Positions 1-8,534 of a stretch of 38,279 nucleotides of DNA are shown one piece after another. The position numbers and the translations under genes are program-made. Below the pieces are notes generated by a model. That model was not told the origin of the DNA. It ran no database searches and was given only the letters and a program-made list of their open reading frames with translations. Position 1 is the first letter of the stretch. The number at the start of each line of letters is the position of its first letter. The stretch comes from an uncultured Clostridia bacterium (lineage in GTDB: Bacteria > Bacillota > Clostridia > TANB77 > CAG-508), in contig CAKOTK010000010.1 of NCBI GenBank assembly GCA_934120135.1, positions 1-38,279 of the forward strand, written 5' to 3'.

Positions 1-755
<755 letters not shown>

Positions 756-970
756 ATGGTTTATTTACTTCGATTATTTCTAATCTACTTAAATAACTTT
801 TTGATTTGAGTTTTTTGACTCTTAATTATTTTCTGGCTGTGATTTCTCACAGTATTTTTTTATAGATAGTTTGCTTCTATCTTCCTTTATTATTTTTGGT
901 TTCTCAAAGGTTTGTTATTTACTTTTCAATGTGCTTTTTATGTTCACTTTTTTTAATGTGAACGAATGTT

Positions 971-999
971 ATTTTACTACTTTATTTAATAAAAGTCAA
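971..999 (-). promoter_or_regulatory. Proximal rRNA promoter, sigma-A type
   Basis: On the minus strand TTGACT (994-999) and TAAAAT (971-976) are separated by exactly 17 bp. They sit about 215 bp upstream of the mature 16S end and read into it. No experimental start is known; the call rests on hexamers and spacing. Confidence 0.75.
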
Positions 1000-1137
1000 C
1001 ACTTTTTTGAAATATTTTTTAAATATTTTTGGGCAAAATAATAAACTAGTAAGATGTTGTTCTAAAAATGACTTTTCTTTACTAATTTACCCTTCCACAA
1101 ACGTATGTGACTTCGTCTATAAGTAGTAACTTATTTA

Positions 1138-1166
1138 ATAATACCACATAGTACTTATAAAGTCAA
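1138..1166 (-). promoter_or_regulatory. Distal rRNA promoter, sigma-A type, with upstream A-tracts
   Basis: On the minus strand TTGACT (1161-1166) and TATTAT (1138-1143) lie 17 bp apart. Immediately upstream are runs of A separated by ACT/ACTAC, as in UP elements of rRNA promoters. Together with the proximal promoter this makes a tandem pair, the usual arrangement for Firmicute rRNA operons. Confidence 0.75.
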
Positions 1167-1258
1167 GCTATTTTTTGTAGTTTTTTAAAGTTTTTTGTAG
1201 TTTTTGTCATTTTTCATATTTTCAGCTCATTTTCTTAAGTTTAACCTTAAAATATTGG

Positions 1259-1492
1259 CTAGATTTCTACTAATATAACGTCATCTCCTATGCACTTTAT
1301 GTTTTGCCATTGTATTACAATATCATTGCTTGAAGAAAACATACTTAAAAGTTTATTGCTTCCTGGTACTATTATTGATGTAATTGTTCCTGTTTCTAAA
1401 TCAGCACACACATCTTGAACAAAGCCCAATCTTCTTCCATCTCGTACATTTATTACTTCTTTATGTTTGAAATCCATTCCTTTTTGTCCCAT
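1259..1492 (-). CDS. ylmC: YlmC/YmxH family PRC-barrel protein
   Basis: A 77-residue protein of the small PRC-barrel family (YlmC/YmxH) that commonly follows sigG in Firmicutes. The sequence shows the family pattern: a short N-terminal strand ending in KEVINVRDGRRLGFVQD, a D-E-T-G turn and an I-P-G segment near residue 43, with no signal peptide or membrane helix. Length is normal for the family (about 75-95). The start is set by a strong AGGAGG 7 nt upstream of ATG. It is the last gene of the sporulation sigma cluster and is separated from sigG by a terminator-like hairpin, so it may have its own promoter. The molecular function is unknown; a link to sporulation is inferred from conserved position only. 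Confidence 0.85.
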   Translation of the reverse strand: MGQKGMDFKHKEVINVRDGRRLGFVQDVCADLETGTITSIIVPGSNKLLSMFSSSNDIVIQWQNIKCIGDDVILVEI

Positions 1493-1536
1493 ATGTTTTC
1501 CTCCTATATTTTCTTCTATATAATATGCTTATATTG

Positions 1537-1564
1537 CATAAAAAATGCACCTATTCAGTGCATT
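1537..1564 (-). terminator. Intrinsic terminator after sigG
   Basis: On the minus strand AATGCAC, a 7-nt loop, then GTGCATT, is followed directly by a T run. It lies 10-40 nt past the sigG stop and between sigG and ylmC. Confidence 0.75.
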
Positions 1565-1573
1565 GATAAGTTT

Positions 1574-2347
1574 CTATTTATATATTCTTCTAATATGATT
1601 TATTGCTGTTCTTTCCAATCTTGATACTTGTGCTTGTGATATTCCTATTTCTTCTGCAACTTCTATTTGTGTTCTACCCTCAAAAAATCTTTTACTTATT
1701 ATCATTCTCTCCTTTTCATTCAGCCTTTTCATCGACTCTGCAATTGTGATATTTTGTGTCCATAATTCATCTGTATTTTTCTTGTCTTTTACTTGATCTA
1801 TTATATATATGTTTTCTATGTTTTCACTATATGCCGGTTCTTGAAGTGATATAGGTTCTTGAATAGCATCTAAACTCATTACTACTTCTTCTTTACTAAC
1901 TTCTAGTTCTTTAGCTATCTCTTCAATTGTTGCGTCTCTTTGCTCTTCTTTATATATTTTATCTTTTACCGCTAATGCCTTATATGCCAAGTCCCTTATT
2001 GACCTGCTTACTCTAATAGAGTTATTATCTCTTAAATATCTTCTAATCTCTCCTATTATCATTGGAACTGCATATGTTGAAAATTGTACGTTCTGGTTCA
2101 TATCAAAATTATCTATTGCCTTTATCAAGCCTATACAACCAACTTGAAATAAATCGTCTACATTCTCACCTTTATTATAAAATCTTTGAATTACACTTAA
2201 CACTAGCCTTAAATTTCCATTTATAAATTTTTCTCTAGCTTCTAGATCTCCTTGTTTTAATTTGTTTAATAGTTCACTTCTTTCTTCATTTGATAATGCT
2301 TGCAAATTGGATGTATCAACACCACTTATTTCCACCTTTCTTATCAA
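1574..2347 (-). CDS. sigG: RNA polymerase sigma-G factor (late forespore)
   Basis: Sigma-G directs late gene expression in the forespore. The 257-residue protein has the SigG-specific N-terminus (VEISGVDTSNL, the segment involved in anti-sigma recognition), region 2 with the DDLFQVGCIGLIKAIDNFD block near residues 65-85, and region 4.2 with the helix-turn-helix IEVAEEIGISQAQVSRLER near the C-terminus. Length matches Bacillus and Clostridium SigG. The start is TTG, 8 nt after AGGAGG; both features are confined in a stem (see 2356-2396), suggesting poor translation from read-through transcripts of the sigE operon. It follows sigE directly, as in Bacillus. No in-frame CGG codon and no frame disruption are present, unlike sigE and spoIIGA upstream. 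Confidence 0.97.
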   Translation of the reverse strand: MIRKVEISGVDTSNLQALSNEERSELLNKLKQGDLEAREKFINGNLRLVLSVIQRFYNKGENVDDLFQVGCIGLIKAIDNFDMNQNVQFSTYAVPMIIGEIRRYLRDNNSIRVSRSIRDLAYKALAVKDKIYKEEQRDATIEEIAKELEVSKEEVVMSLDAIQEPISLQEPAYSENIENIYIIDQVKDKKNTDELWTQNITIAESMKRLNEKERMIISKRFFEGRTQIEVAEEIGISQAQVSRLERTAINHIRRIYK

Positions 2348-2355
2348 AAAGAAAA

Positions 2356-2396
2356 CCTCCTTTGGAATTACTTATTAAAATTATTTCCAAAAGAAG
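2356..2396 (-). promoter_or_regulatory. RNA hairpin sequestering the sigG ribosome-binding site
   Basis: In the sigE-sigG gap the minus-strand RNA segment CUUCUUUUGGAA (2385-2396) can pair along its full 12 nt, with two G-U pairs, with UUCCAAAGGAGG (2356-2367), leaving a 17-nt loop. The 3' arm contains the whole Shine-Dalgarno sequence of sigG. An analogous leader hairpin that limits sigG translation has been reported in Bacillus subtilis; that this one acts the same way is inference. Confidence 0.7.
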
Positions 2397-2430
2397 TTTT
2401 TTTATACTTTTATATGTAATTACGTTAAAT

Positions 2431-3163
2431 CTATCCTGTTTTGCTCATAATTTCTTTTTTCATTTTATTTATTATTTTCTTTTCTAACCTAGATATGTAG
2501 CTTTGTGATATTCCGTAGCATATCAGCAACTTCTTTTTGAGTTTTTTCTTTTCCACTAATAAAACCAAAGCGAAGTTCCATTATATTTCTTTCTCGATTA
2601 TTAAGTTTTGCAATAGATGCTCTTAAAAGTGATTTGTCAACTTCATCTTCAATTTGTCTTGAGGTTACATCAGAATCTGTGCCTAGTATATCTGATAACA
2701 AAAGTTCATTTCCGTCTCCATCTTGATTTAATGGTTCGTCAATTGAAATTTCTCCTTTTATCTTGTTACTTCTTCTCAGAAACATTAAGATTTCATTTTC
2801 TATGCATCTAGATGCATATGTAGCAAGTTTTATATTCTTGTCTGTATTAAATGTATTTATTGCTTTCATCAATCCTATTGTTCCAATCGATATCAAATCT
2901 TCAAGTCCCACTCCTGTATTTTCAAATTTCTTGGCAATATATACTACTAGTCTCAAATTTCTTTCTACTAATGTTTGCCTAACACTTTCATCTCCATTAG
3001 CTAGCTTTTCTAATACTTCTGCTTCTTCTTCACTGGTTAATGGCGGAGGTAGTGTTTGACTTCCTCCTATATAATAAATTGGTAAATTGCCTTCTTCATC
3101 GTTTCCAATATATCGTACATATAATGTATTTATACTATTTTTCAATAGTTGTAATAAGTTCAT
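2431..3163 (-). CDS. sigE: RNA polymerase sigma-E factor (mother cell), split by an NTA-CGG +1 frameshift site
   Basis: Sigma-E is the first mother-cell sporulation sigma factor, made as an inactive precursor. The N-terminus has the hydrophobic pro-sequence (about residues 1-27, MNLLQLLKNSINTLYVRYIG), then region 2 (EDLISIGTIGLMKAINTFN) and region 4. The ATG at 3163 follows GGGAG by 8 nt and overlaps the end of spoIIGA by 29 nt. The zero frame stops at 2489, in the middle of the region 4.2 helix-turn-helix, reading DMLRNITKLHI. Omitting one C at 2515 (codon CGG, 2513-2515, after CTA) gives DMLGISQSYISRLEKK and a 243-residue protein ending at 2431, the normal SigE length and consensus. Without the shift the DNA-recognition helix is lost. 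It could be programmed frameshifting, a mutation or a sequence error; see findings. Confidence 0.93.
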
Positions 3164-4044
3164 CACTTTCACTCCCTTCTAATAAGTCTAGTCCAAATAA
3201 TGCAGAATAGTTATTTCCTAACTTTTGCATTGAAATTCCAATAATAATATTTTCTTTTTCTTCAATTTCTTCTTTTTCTATTATAATTTTGTCTGCTTTT
3301 ATTCCCAGCATTAGCCCATTTTGTTTTCCCATTGAAGAAAATGGCAATATTTTTAGCCTACTGAAATACTCATTATTGAATGATATTTCTTCACCTCCTA
3401 TTATTTTTTCAATGTTGTCCAATAATTCGGCTGGTATTATAGAATATAACTTTTCTTTTTCTACTATAATTACTGGCATTTTAGATATTGGATCTCTAAG
3501 CAAATTTCCAGTATCCAGCATTGCACTAACTTTTTCTTCTTTATCAAATATCTGTATCTTTATTTTGTATATCATATCTTTCTTTTTTAGCTTTGTTTTT
3601 ATTATTTTAAAAGCAATATTAGTTATAATAAATCCTACTATTCCTCCTAACAATGCTATTTTTATTGGATATGTACCTATGTACACTCCATTTTTCATAA
3701 GTACATCTTGAGGTCTAACAAAATAAAGTAATGCAAATGCACATCCTCCAAATACAAATGATGTCAAATAAAATATCACCAGTTGTTTAGCTAATTTTTT
3801 AAGTTCCTTTGGATTTAATGCTATATATACCATAATTATTGAAAGTATTATTTTAGTTATTAAATTTGAGTAGAATGGTAATATGTCTAGATATGCAACT
3901 ACAGCATATATTCCTCCGTACAAAGCTTGATATTATTAATCTCCATTGTTTAGTTTTTATTTTCATAATGTAACTAGTTGCAAATAAAATTATGTAATTC
4001 ATACATAGATTTTCCAAAAGTACTACATCTAAATATATAGTCAT
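3135..4044 (-). CDS. spoIIGA: Sporulation sigma-E processing peptidase SpoIIGA, split by an NTA-CGG +1 frameshift site
   Basis: SpoIIGA is the membrane aspartic protease that removes the pro-sequence of sigma-E. The N-terminal half has hydrophobic membrane segments beginning MTIYLDVVLLENLCMNYIIL. The C-terminal half carries the protease motif AMLDTGNLLRDP, with the catalytic D in D-T-G. The start is ATG at 4044, 8 nt after GAGG. The zero frame ends after 63 residues at 3853. Skipping one C at 3918 (CGG at 3916-3918, after GTA) joins it to the rest as ISSFVGGIYAVVAYLD, giving 302 residues, close to the 309 of Bacillus SpoIIGA. Deleting the neighbouring G instead (giving F-Y-G-G) would also repair it. 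It sits directly upstream of its substrate gene sigE and overlaps it. A Spo0A-type promoter precedes it. Confidence 0.92.
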
Positions 4045-4068
4045 TAAAAATACCTCACTATATTGAAA

Positions 4069-4115
4069 ATTATACTACCTTGTATTTAAAAAGTGTGTCA
4101 TTTTCTAGTGGCGAA
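4069..4115 (-). promoter_or_regulatory. Candidate Spo0A-activated spoIIGA promoter
   Basis: On the minus strand TATAAT (4069-4074) is preceded by ATGACA (4096-4101) with a 21-bp spacer, and a 0A-box-like TTCGCCA (4109-4115; 6 of 7 match to TTCGACA) lies just upstream. The Bacillus spoIIG promoter is known for an over-long spacer (about 22 bp) and Spo0A sites near -35. The similarity is seen in sequence; control by Spo0A is inferred. Confidence 0.55.
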
Positions 4116-4133
4116 TTAAAGAAATATTCTACA

Positions 4134-4169
4134 AAAAAATGCAAACTCCAAATAGAGTTTGCATTTTTT
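4134..4169 (-). terminator. Intrinsic terminator after ftsZ
   Basis: A long perfect stem, ATGCAAACTC with loop CAAATA and GAGTTTGCAT, is flanked by A and T runs on both sides, so on either strand it looks like a Rho-independent terminator. It is 12 nt past the ftsZ stop and separates the division operon from the sporulation operon. Confidence 0.93.
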
Positions 4170-4180
4170 GATATTTTTCA

Positions 4181-5293
4181 TTATTTTCTTCTTAAAAATG
4201 TTGGTATTTCTAAGTTTTCTTGAGGATTTGAACTATCTGTTGGTGTTGGAATAGAATTTAATTTTTTATCCCATGCTCTATCTATGATATCACCTACTGC
4301 TAAAGTATTTGATAGTGGTCCTTCTTCTTTTTCAAATCCAGTTGCAATAACAGTGATTACTATATCTTCGTCAAGACTTTCATCAATTACAGCGCCAAAT
4401 ATAATATTTGCTTCTGGGTCTACATTTCTTTGAATTAGTTCTGCTGCAGTGTTTACTTCATGTAATCCTAAATTGCTTCCACCTGTAATGTTAATAATAA
4501 CTCCTCTTGCGCCTTCAATTGAAGTTTCAAGTAATGGGCTTTGTACAGCTTGTTTTGCTGCATCTTCAGCTCTGTTTTCTCCAGATGCTCTACCAATACC
4601 CATATGTGCCATTCCTGTATTTAACATTATAGTTTTTACGTCAGCAAAGTCTAAGTTAACTAATCCTGGAATTGCAATTAAGTCTGATATACCTTGTACA
4701 CCTTGTCTTAGCACATCATCAGCCATTTTAAAAGCTTCTACAATTGAAGTTTTTCTATCAATCACTTGTAATAATTTATCATTTGGAATTACTACTAAAG
4801 TATCAACTTTTCCTTTTAAACTTTCAATTCCACGTTCTGCTTGTGATAATCTTTTCTTTCCTTCAAATGTGAATGGTTTTGTTACTACACCTATTGTTAA
4901 TATTCCCATTTCTTTTGCAGCTGCTGCAACAATTGGAGCTGCACCAGTACCTGTTCCTCCACCCATTCCGGCTGTTACAAATACCATATCTGCTCCGCGC
5001 AAAGCTTCTGCAATTTCTGTTTTACTTTCTTCTGCTGCTTGAGCTCCAATATCTGGGTTAGCTCCTGCACCTAATCCTCTTGTAATTTTTTCTCCAATTT
5101 GTATTTTAGATGCTGCTTTTGATAGTAATAAGGCTTGTCTATCTGTATTTACTGCAATAAATTCTACATTTCTAATGCCAGATTCAACCATTCTATTTAC
5201 AGCATTATTTCCTGCTCCTCCTACACCAATTACTTTGATAGTAGCAGTTCCATCTAACATTGTGTTTTCCTCACTGTTATTATCCATTAACAT
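4181..5293 (-). CDS. ftsZ: Cell division protein FtsZ
   Basis: FtsZ is the tubulin-like GTPase that forms the division ring. The sequence has the N-terminal nucleotide-binding segment VIGVGGAGNNAVNRM, the tubulin signature GGGTGTGAAP, the T7-loop area (DLIAIPGLVNLDFADV) and the conserved C-terminal peptide ending IPTFLRRK, which binds FtsA and other partners. About 370 residues is normal. A longer reading to a TTG at 5311 is possible, but GGGAGG lies inside it; the ATG at 5293 is 10 nt downstream of this site and is preferred, with ATG 5302 too close. It is preceded by ftsA with about 50 nt between and followed by a strong terminator. Confidence 0.98.
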   Translation of the reverse strand: MLMDNNSEENTMLDGTATIKVIGVGGAGNNAVNRMVESGIRNVEFIAVNTDRQALLLSKAASKIQIGEKITRGLGAGANPDIGAQAAEESKTEIAEALRGADMVFVTAGMGGGTGTGAAPIVAAAAKEMGILTIGVVTKPFTFEGKKRLSQAERGIESLKGKVDTLVVIPNDKLLQVIDRKTSIVEAFKMADDVLRQGVQGISDLIAIPGLVNLDFADVKTIMLNTGMAHMGIGRASGENRAEDAAKQAVQSPLLETSIEGARGVIINITGGSNLGLHEVNTAAELIQRNVDPEANIIFGAVIDESLDEDIVITVIATGFEKEEGPLSNTLAVGDIIDRAWDKKLNSIPTPTDSSNPQENLEIPTFLRRK

Positions 5294-5343
5294 ATTGTTC
5301 ATTCCTCCCAATTTTTACCTTAATATATATTTAAAATTAAAAT

Positions 5344-6573
5344 CTATGAATAAAAGAATTCTTTAATTTTTTCCATAATGTTTTTTAAAATGTTTTCATT
5401 TGAGTTATTATCTATGCTACTTCCAACAGTTTTAGCAAATGGTCTTGAAGCAACATATTTGACTAACGCATATGCTGTTCTGTATTCTGGTCTTACTACA
5501 CTAATTAATCTTCCTGTTGCAATTTTTACTGGAATATTTAATGTGATTTTTCCAGCGACATCACTTTTGCTAATGTTAGTAATCCCTTGTCCTGTTAAAA
5601 TAACATTGTTAATTTTTGATTTAATTCCTTGTGCTGTAATGTCTTTATTAACCAATGCAAAGATTTCTTCTATTCTCGCTTCCATAATTTCTATTAATTG
5701 TGAACTTTTAATTACTTTTTTGTTATTTTCATCTCTACAAGTAGTAAGTAAAATTTCATTATCATTATCTATAAATGATTTTAAAGCTAAACCATATTGT
5801 TTTTTTAGTTTCTCTGCTTCTTCTTCACTAATATTTAACACCAATGCGATGTCATTTGTAATGCTGTCTCCTCCTAAAGGTATTGTGTTAGTATAGACAA
5901 AACTTGATCCATCAAATACACCAATTTCTGTATTTCCGGCTCCAATGTCTAATAACATTACATTATCATTTAGTTCATTTGCATCAAGTGCTAATGTTCT
6001 TTGTGCTAATGTTATTGGTACTAATCCATCAATATCTAAGTCTGCTTTTTTAAATATAGAAGCAATTTGTTTCATATATTCTTTATCTGCTAAAATAACC
6101 TCTGCTTTTAATGTAAAACTTCCACTTAGACTTCCAACTGGATCTAAAACATTTCTTCCATTTTCCAAGATAAATTGGCTTTCTACAACATCAATAATCT
6201 GTTTACCATCTGGCACATCTATGTCTTTTACCTGCATTATAGCTGATACAGCATCTTTAGCAGAAATTCCTGCATATCTATCTTTTGCCTCTTTTACTAT
6301 ACTATTTTGTACTATAGTAACATATTTTCCTGGTATAGTAACATAGGCAGAATTTATTTTTATGTCAGCTTCTTCCTCTGCGTCTTTAATTAAATGATGT
6401 ATAGAACTTGCTATTTCGTTTTCGTCTATAATTTTTCCTTTTTTTATTCCACTACATTTATGAGTAGCTGTACAAATGACTTCGATTTGATTAAAATTGT
6501 TAACCTCTCCAATTACTAAACTAACCTTTGAAGTTCCTATATCAATTCCAACAATTATATCTCCAATTGCCAA
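5344..6573 (-). CDS. ftsA: Cell division protein FtsA
   Basis: FtsA is the actin-like protein that tethers FtsZ filaments to the membrane. The sequence has the phosphate-1 motif GIDIGTSKVSLVIGE, the phosphate-2 region LLDIGAGNTEIGVF, the adenosine motif VILTGQGI, and a C-terminal amphipathic helix (NILKNIMEKIKEFFYS) typical of the membrane-targeting tail. The 409-residue length is normal. The start is TTG at 6573, placed 8 nt after GGAGG; an ATG directly behind the GGAGG is in another frame. It follows sbp after 126 bp that contain a promoter, and leads into ftsZ. Confidence 0.97.
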   Translation of the reverse strand: MAIGDIIVGIDIGTSKVSLVIGEVNNFNQIEVICTATHKCSGIKKGKIIDENEIASSIHHLIKDAEEEADIKINSAYVTIPGKYVTIVQNSIVKEAKDRYAGISAKDAVSAIMQVKDIDVPDGKQIIDVVESQFILENGRNVLDPVGSLSGSFTLKAEVILADKEYMKQIASIFKKADLDIDGLVPITLAQRTLALDANELNDNVMLLDIGAGNTEIGVFDGSSFVYTNTIPLGGDSITNDIALVLNISEEEAEKLKKQYGLALKSFIDNDNEILLTTCRDENNKKVIKSSQLIEIMEARIEEIFALVNKDITAQGIKSKINNVILTGQGITNISKSDVAGKITLNIPVKIATGRLISVVRPEYRTAYALVKYVASRPFAKTVGSSIDNNSNENILKNIMEKIKEFFYS

Positions 6574-6634
6574 GGTTCATTCCTCCAATTTTGCTTCTCT
6601 TAAAGATTGTTTGTCATCTGTTTTTTATGCCTAA

Positions 6635-6663
6635 AGAATATTACATTTTTCAAAAAATGTCAA
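6635..6663 (-). promoter_or_regulatory. ftsA promoter, sigma-A type
   Basis: On the minus strand consensus TTGACA (6658-6663) and TATTCT (6635-6640) are 17 bp apart, about 60 bp upstream of the ftsA start. It would let ftsA-ftsZ be transcribed apart from the upstream division genes. Confidence 0.8.
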
Positions 6664-6667
6664 TAGA

Positions 6668-6696
6668 TTTGTAATAATTTTGTAATATTTTTGTAA
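6668..6696. repeat. Three 11-bp-phased TTTGTAA repeats upstream of the ftsA promoter
   Basis: On the plus strand TTTGTAA starts at 6668, 6679 and 6690, an exact 11-bp period close to one helical turn, directly upstream of the ftsA -35 box. The phasing could mean a protein binding face or DNA bending; AT-rich chance is an alternative. Confidence 0.5.
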
Positions 6697-6699
6697 CAA

Positions 6700-7068
6700 T
6701 TATGAAACATTGTTTTTTTGTGTCGTTCTTTTGTCCCATTTCTCCAAATAGTAACGTCTAATGATAGCTAAATTATTAAACATTCTTCCTACAAACACGA
6801 CTATTGCCGCAAGATAAATATCTACATTTAATTTTTGTCCAAGATAAGTAAGTAGTATTGATAAAATTGCATTTCCAAAAAATCCTGTTACAAATATTTT
6901 TAAATCAAAATTCTTTTTTAATGTTGATGAAATTCCTCCAAATACAGAATCCAATGCTGCAATAATAGCAATAGCTAAATACCCTGAGTATGTATATGGA
7001 ACTATTGGAGCATAAATTCCTATAACTGCTCCTAAAATACATCCAATTACAATTGCAATAAAAATCAT
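6700..7068 (-). CDS. sbp: Small basic protein Sbp family (DUF1290)
   Basis: A 122-residue membrane protein of the DUF1290/Sbp family, named for Bacillus sbp, which sits in the same place before ftsA. Hydrophobic segments at about residues 2-25, 28-45, 55-75 and 80-95 predict three or four membrane helices, and the C-terminus is basic (YYLEKWDKRTTQKN). The ATG overlaps the stop of the preceding DUF881 gene by 4 nt (ATGA), so the two are translationally coupled. The role is unknown; the conserved gene order suggests an envelope or division function. Confidence 0.88.
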   Translation of the reverse strand: MIFIAIVIGCILGAVIGIYAPIVPYTYSGYLAIAIIAALDSVFGGISSTLKKNFDLKIFVTGFFGNAILSILLTYLGQKLNVDIYLAAIVVFVGRMFNNLAIIRRYYLEKWDKRTTQKNNVS

Positions 7069-7793
7069 AGCTTGTTTGCTCCTTCCTTCATATATTTTAT
7101 TTCCATTTCTCCACTATACTTTAAGATTTTTATATTCTTCCCTGTTTCTAATTTAACGTTTAATCCAACAGCTTTTGCTTTATCAATATAACCACTATCT
7201 TTTAAATTTAGCATACTTGATAAATAAGTTTGATTTCCTATAGCTTTTATTACATATGGAGATGCTATTCTTTGTCCTTTTATCAACATCAACACTCCAT
7301 CAGGTTGAGCAACATATGTAGAACCAAGTATTCTAACATCATTTATAGATATTGCCTCTGCCCCCGCATATCTTAGTTCATTTATAATTTCTAATAAGTC
7401 ACGATACTTAACATCTCTCTCATCTGTGCTTGATAACGTTATTATTACGCCTTCACCATATACGTCTGTTTTTCCCAATATCATATTTGATTCTTCTAAA
7501 TCTTTATCTACTAGTTCTGACGCTTCTCCATTTTGTTCTATTTTTTGCTGATATTCGTCAATCGATTTTCGATTGGCTTCTAATTGTTTTGCAGTTTCTT
7601 CATATTTGCTTTTCCATTCTGAAATCGCTGTTCTCAGTTCAGCTTCTCTCATGTTTTCAATTTCCGTGATATCTGTTTCTTCAATAGTTCTGAATTGCAT
7701 AAACATTACAGCAAATAGTACTAAACATACCCCACAAATAATCATGGTCATTATAACTCTGTTTTTCATCTCTTTATCCAAAGCTTTTTTCAC
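7065..7793 (-). CDS. DUF881 family protein, YlxX-like
   Basis: A membrane-anchored DUF881 protein: short cytoplasmic N-terminus, one membrane helix (about residues 13-30, VIMTMIICGVCLVLFAVMF), a coiled-coil segment (about 40-95) and the globular DUF881 domain with ELRYAGAEAISINDVRI. Position and domain match Bacillus ylxX. The first possible start is GTG at 7793, 2 nt after the previous stop, but GAGGTG lies over it; a TTG at 7781 sits 8 nt after this site and may be the true start. It is one of two adjacent DUF881 paralogues. Function is unknown beyond linkage to division genes. Confidence 0.9.
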   Translation of the reverse strand: MKKALDKEMKNRVIMTMIICGVCLVLFAVMFMQFRTIEETDITEIENMREAELRTAISEWKSKYEETAKQLEANRKSIDEYQQKIEQNGEASELVDKDLEESNMILGKTDVYGEGVIITLSSTDERDVKYRDLLEIINELRYAGAEAISINDVRILGSTYVAQPDGVLMLIKGQRIASPYVIKAIGNQTYLSSMLNLKDSGYIDKAKAVGLNVKLETGKNIKILKYSGEMEIKYMKEGANKL

Positions 7794-7795
7794 CT

Positions 7796-8524
7796 CTATT
7801 TTTCATTTTTTACGTATTTATAACTAATAACTCCAGTATATTTTTCAACTGTTAAATTATCTGATTGAGTAGTTTCTACTATGACGCCAGCTTCATCTAA
7901 TATGTATAGATATCCTCCTATCATTGTAAGTGAGCCATATAACAAACCTTGTGAACCTATTGCTTTTATTGTAAATGGTGAGCTTACTCTTTGTCCATTT
8001 ATTTTAATTACATTTCCTTCACAAGTTATTGCAGTTGTTTGAACTATCCTTTGTCCATTCACTGATATTGCTTCTGCTCCCGCATTATTTAGAGCATTTA
8101 TCACTTCAATTAAATCGTCATAATGAACTATTTGTGAACTTGGATCTAGAGCTTCACTTCCATTTTTTAAAATTCCAGTGTTATTATCTGCTAACTTTAT
8201 TAGTAGTCCTTCTCCTTTTACCTCTTGTAAACCAAGTAGCATATTATTCTTTTTGATTTCTTCCTGTTTTGCCTGTGATTTTGTATCATTTTGAGTTGCA
8301 CTTTTTCTTATTTCTTCAAGGTCTTTGTTTGACTTTGTAAGTTCCTCATAAGCATTGTCATATCTTTCTTTCCATTTTAGTACTTCATCTCTTAATCCAT
8401 TTTCTTTAAGTGATTGTGATACAGTTGATGTTGTATTTTCAACAGTTTTTAGTTGCACGCATATGGCAACTGTTAATATAAAACACATTATACCTAATGT
8501 AATAGCTATTTGTTTTTTATTCAT
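7796..8524 (-). CDS. DUF881 family protein, YlxW-like
   Basis: The first of the two DUF881 paralogues in transcription order, 242 residues: an N-terminal membrane helix (residues about 5-25, IAITLGIMCFILTVAICVQL), a coiled coil (about 35-95) and a DUF881 domain with ALNNAGAEAISVNGQRI and a GYLYILDEAG segment. The same motif in the downstream paralogue reads ELRYAGAEAISINDVRI, so the pair arose by duplication, as ylxW/ylxX did in Bacillus. It starts 10 nt after ftsQ. A division or peptidoglycan role is inferred only from the conserved cluster. Confidence 0.9.
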   Translation of the reverse strand: MNKKQIAITLGIMCFILTVAICVQLKTVENTTSTVSQSLKENGLRDEVLKWKERYDNAYEELTKSNKDLEEIRKSATQNDTKSQAKQEEIKKNNMLLGLQEVKGEGLLIKLADNNTGILKNGSEALDPSSQIVHYDDLIEVINALNNAGAEAISVNGQRIVQTTAITCEGNVIKINGQRVSSPFTIKAIGSQGLLYGSLTMIGGYLYILDEAGVIVETTQSDNLTVEKYTGVISYKYVKNEK

Positions 8525-8534
8525 TTTTGCCTCC

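Larger units (their letters stand above)
756..1258 (-). other. rRNA operon leader and promoter region (503 bp without a gene)
   Basis: No open reading frame here looks real. The stretch holds two sigma-A type promoters reading into the 16S gene, an A/T-tract block upstream of the distal one (about 1170-1215, with the repeated element TTTTTTGTAG on the plus strand) that resembles an UP element, and a small perfect hairpin at 837-852 (CTGTGA, loop TTTC, TCACAG) in the leader. The leader hairpin may belong to the processing stem or antitermination region; that is inference. Confidence 0.75.

Noticed and set aside
2431..3163. sigE and spoIIGA as ordinary pseudogenes of a non-sporulating strain
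   Set aside because: Not excluded, but sigG, the promoter region and the protease active site are intact, each gene has only one lesion, and both lesions are the same NTA-CGG event that recurs in comEC.
3135..3923. SpoIIGA as a separate short gene starting at MYGGIYAVV
   Set aside because: The upstream 42 codons are a typical SpoIIGA N-terminus with its own ribosome-binding site; the two parts join at the CGG site.
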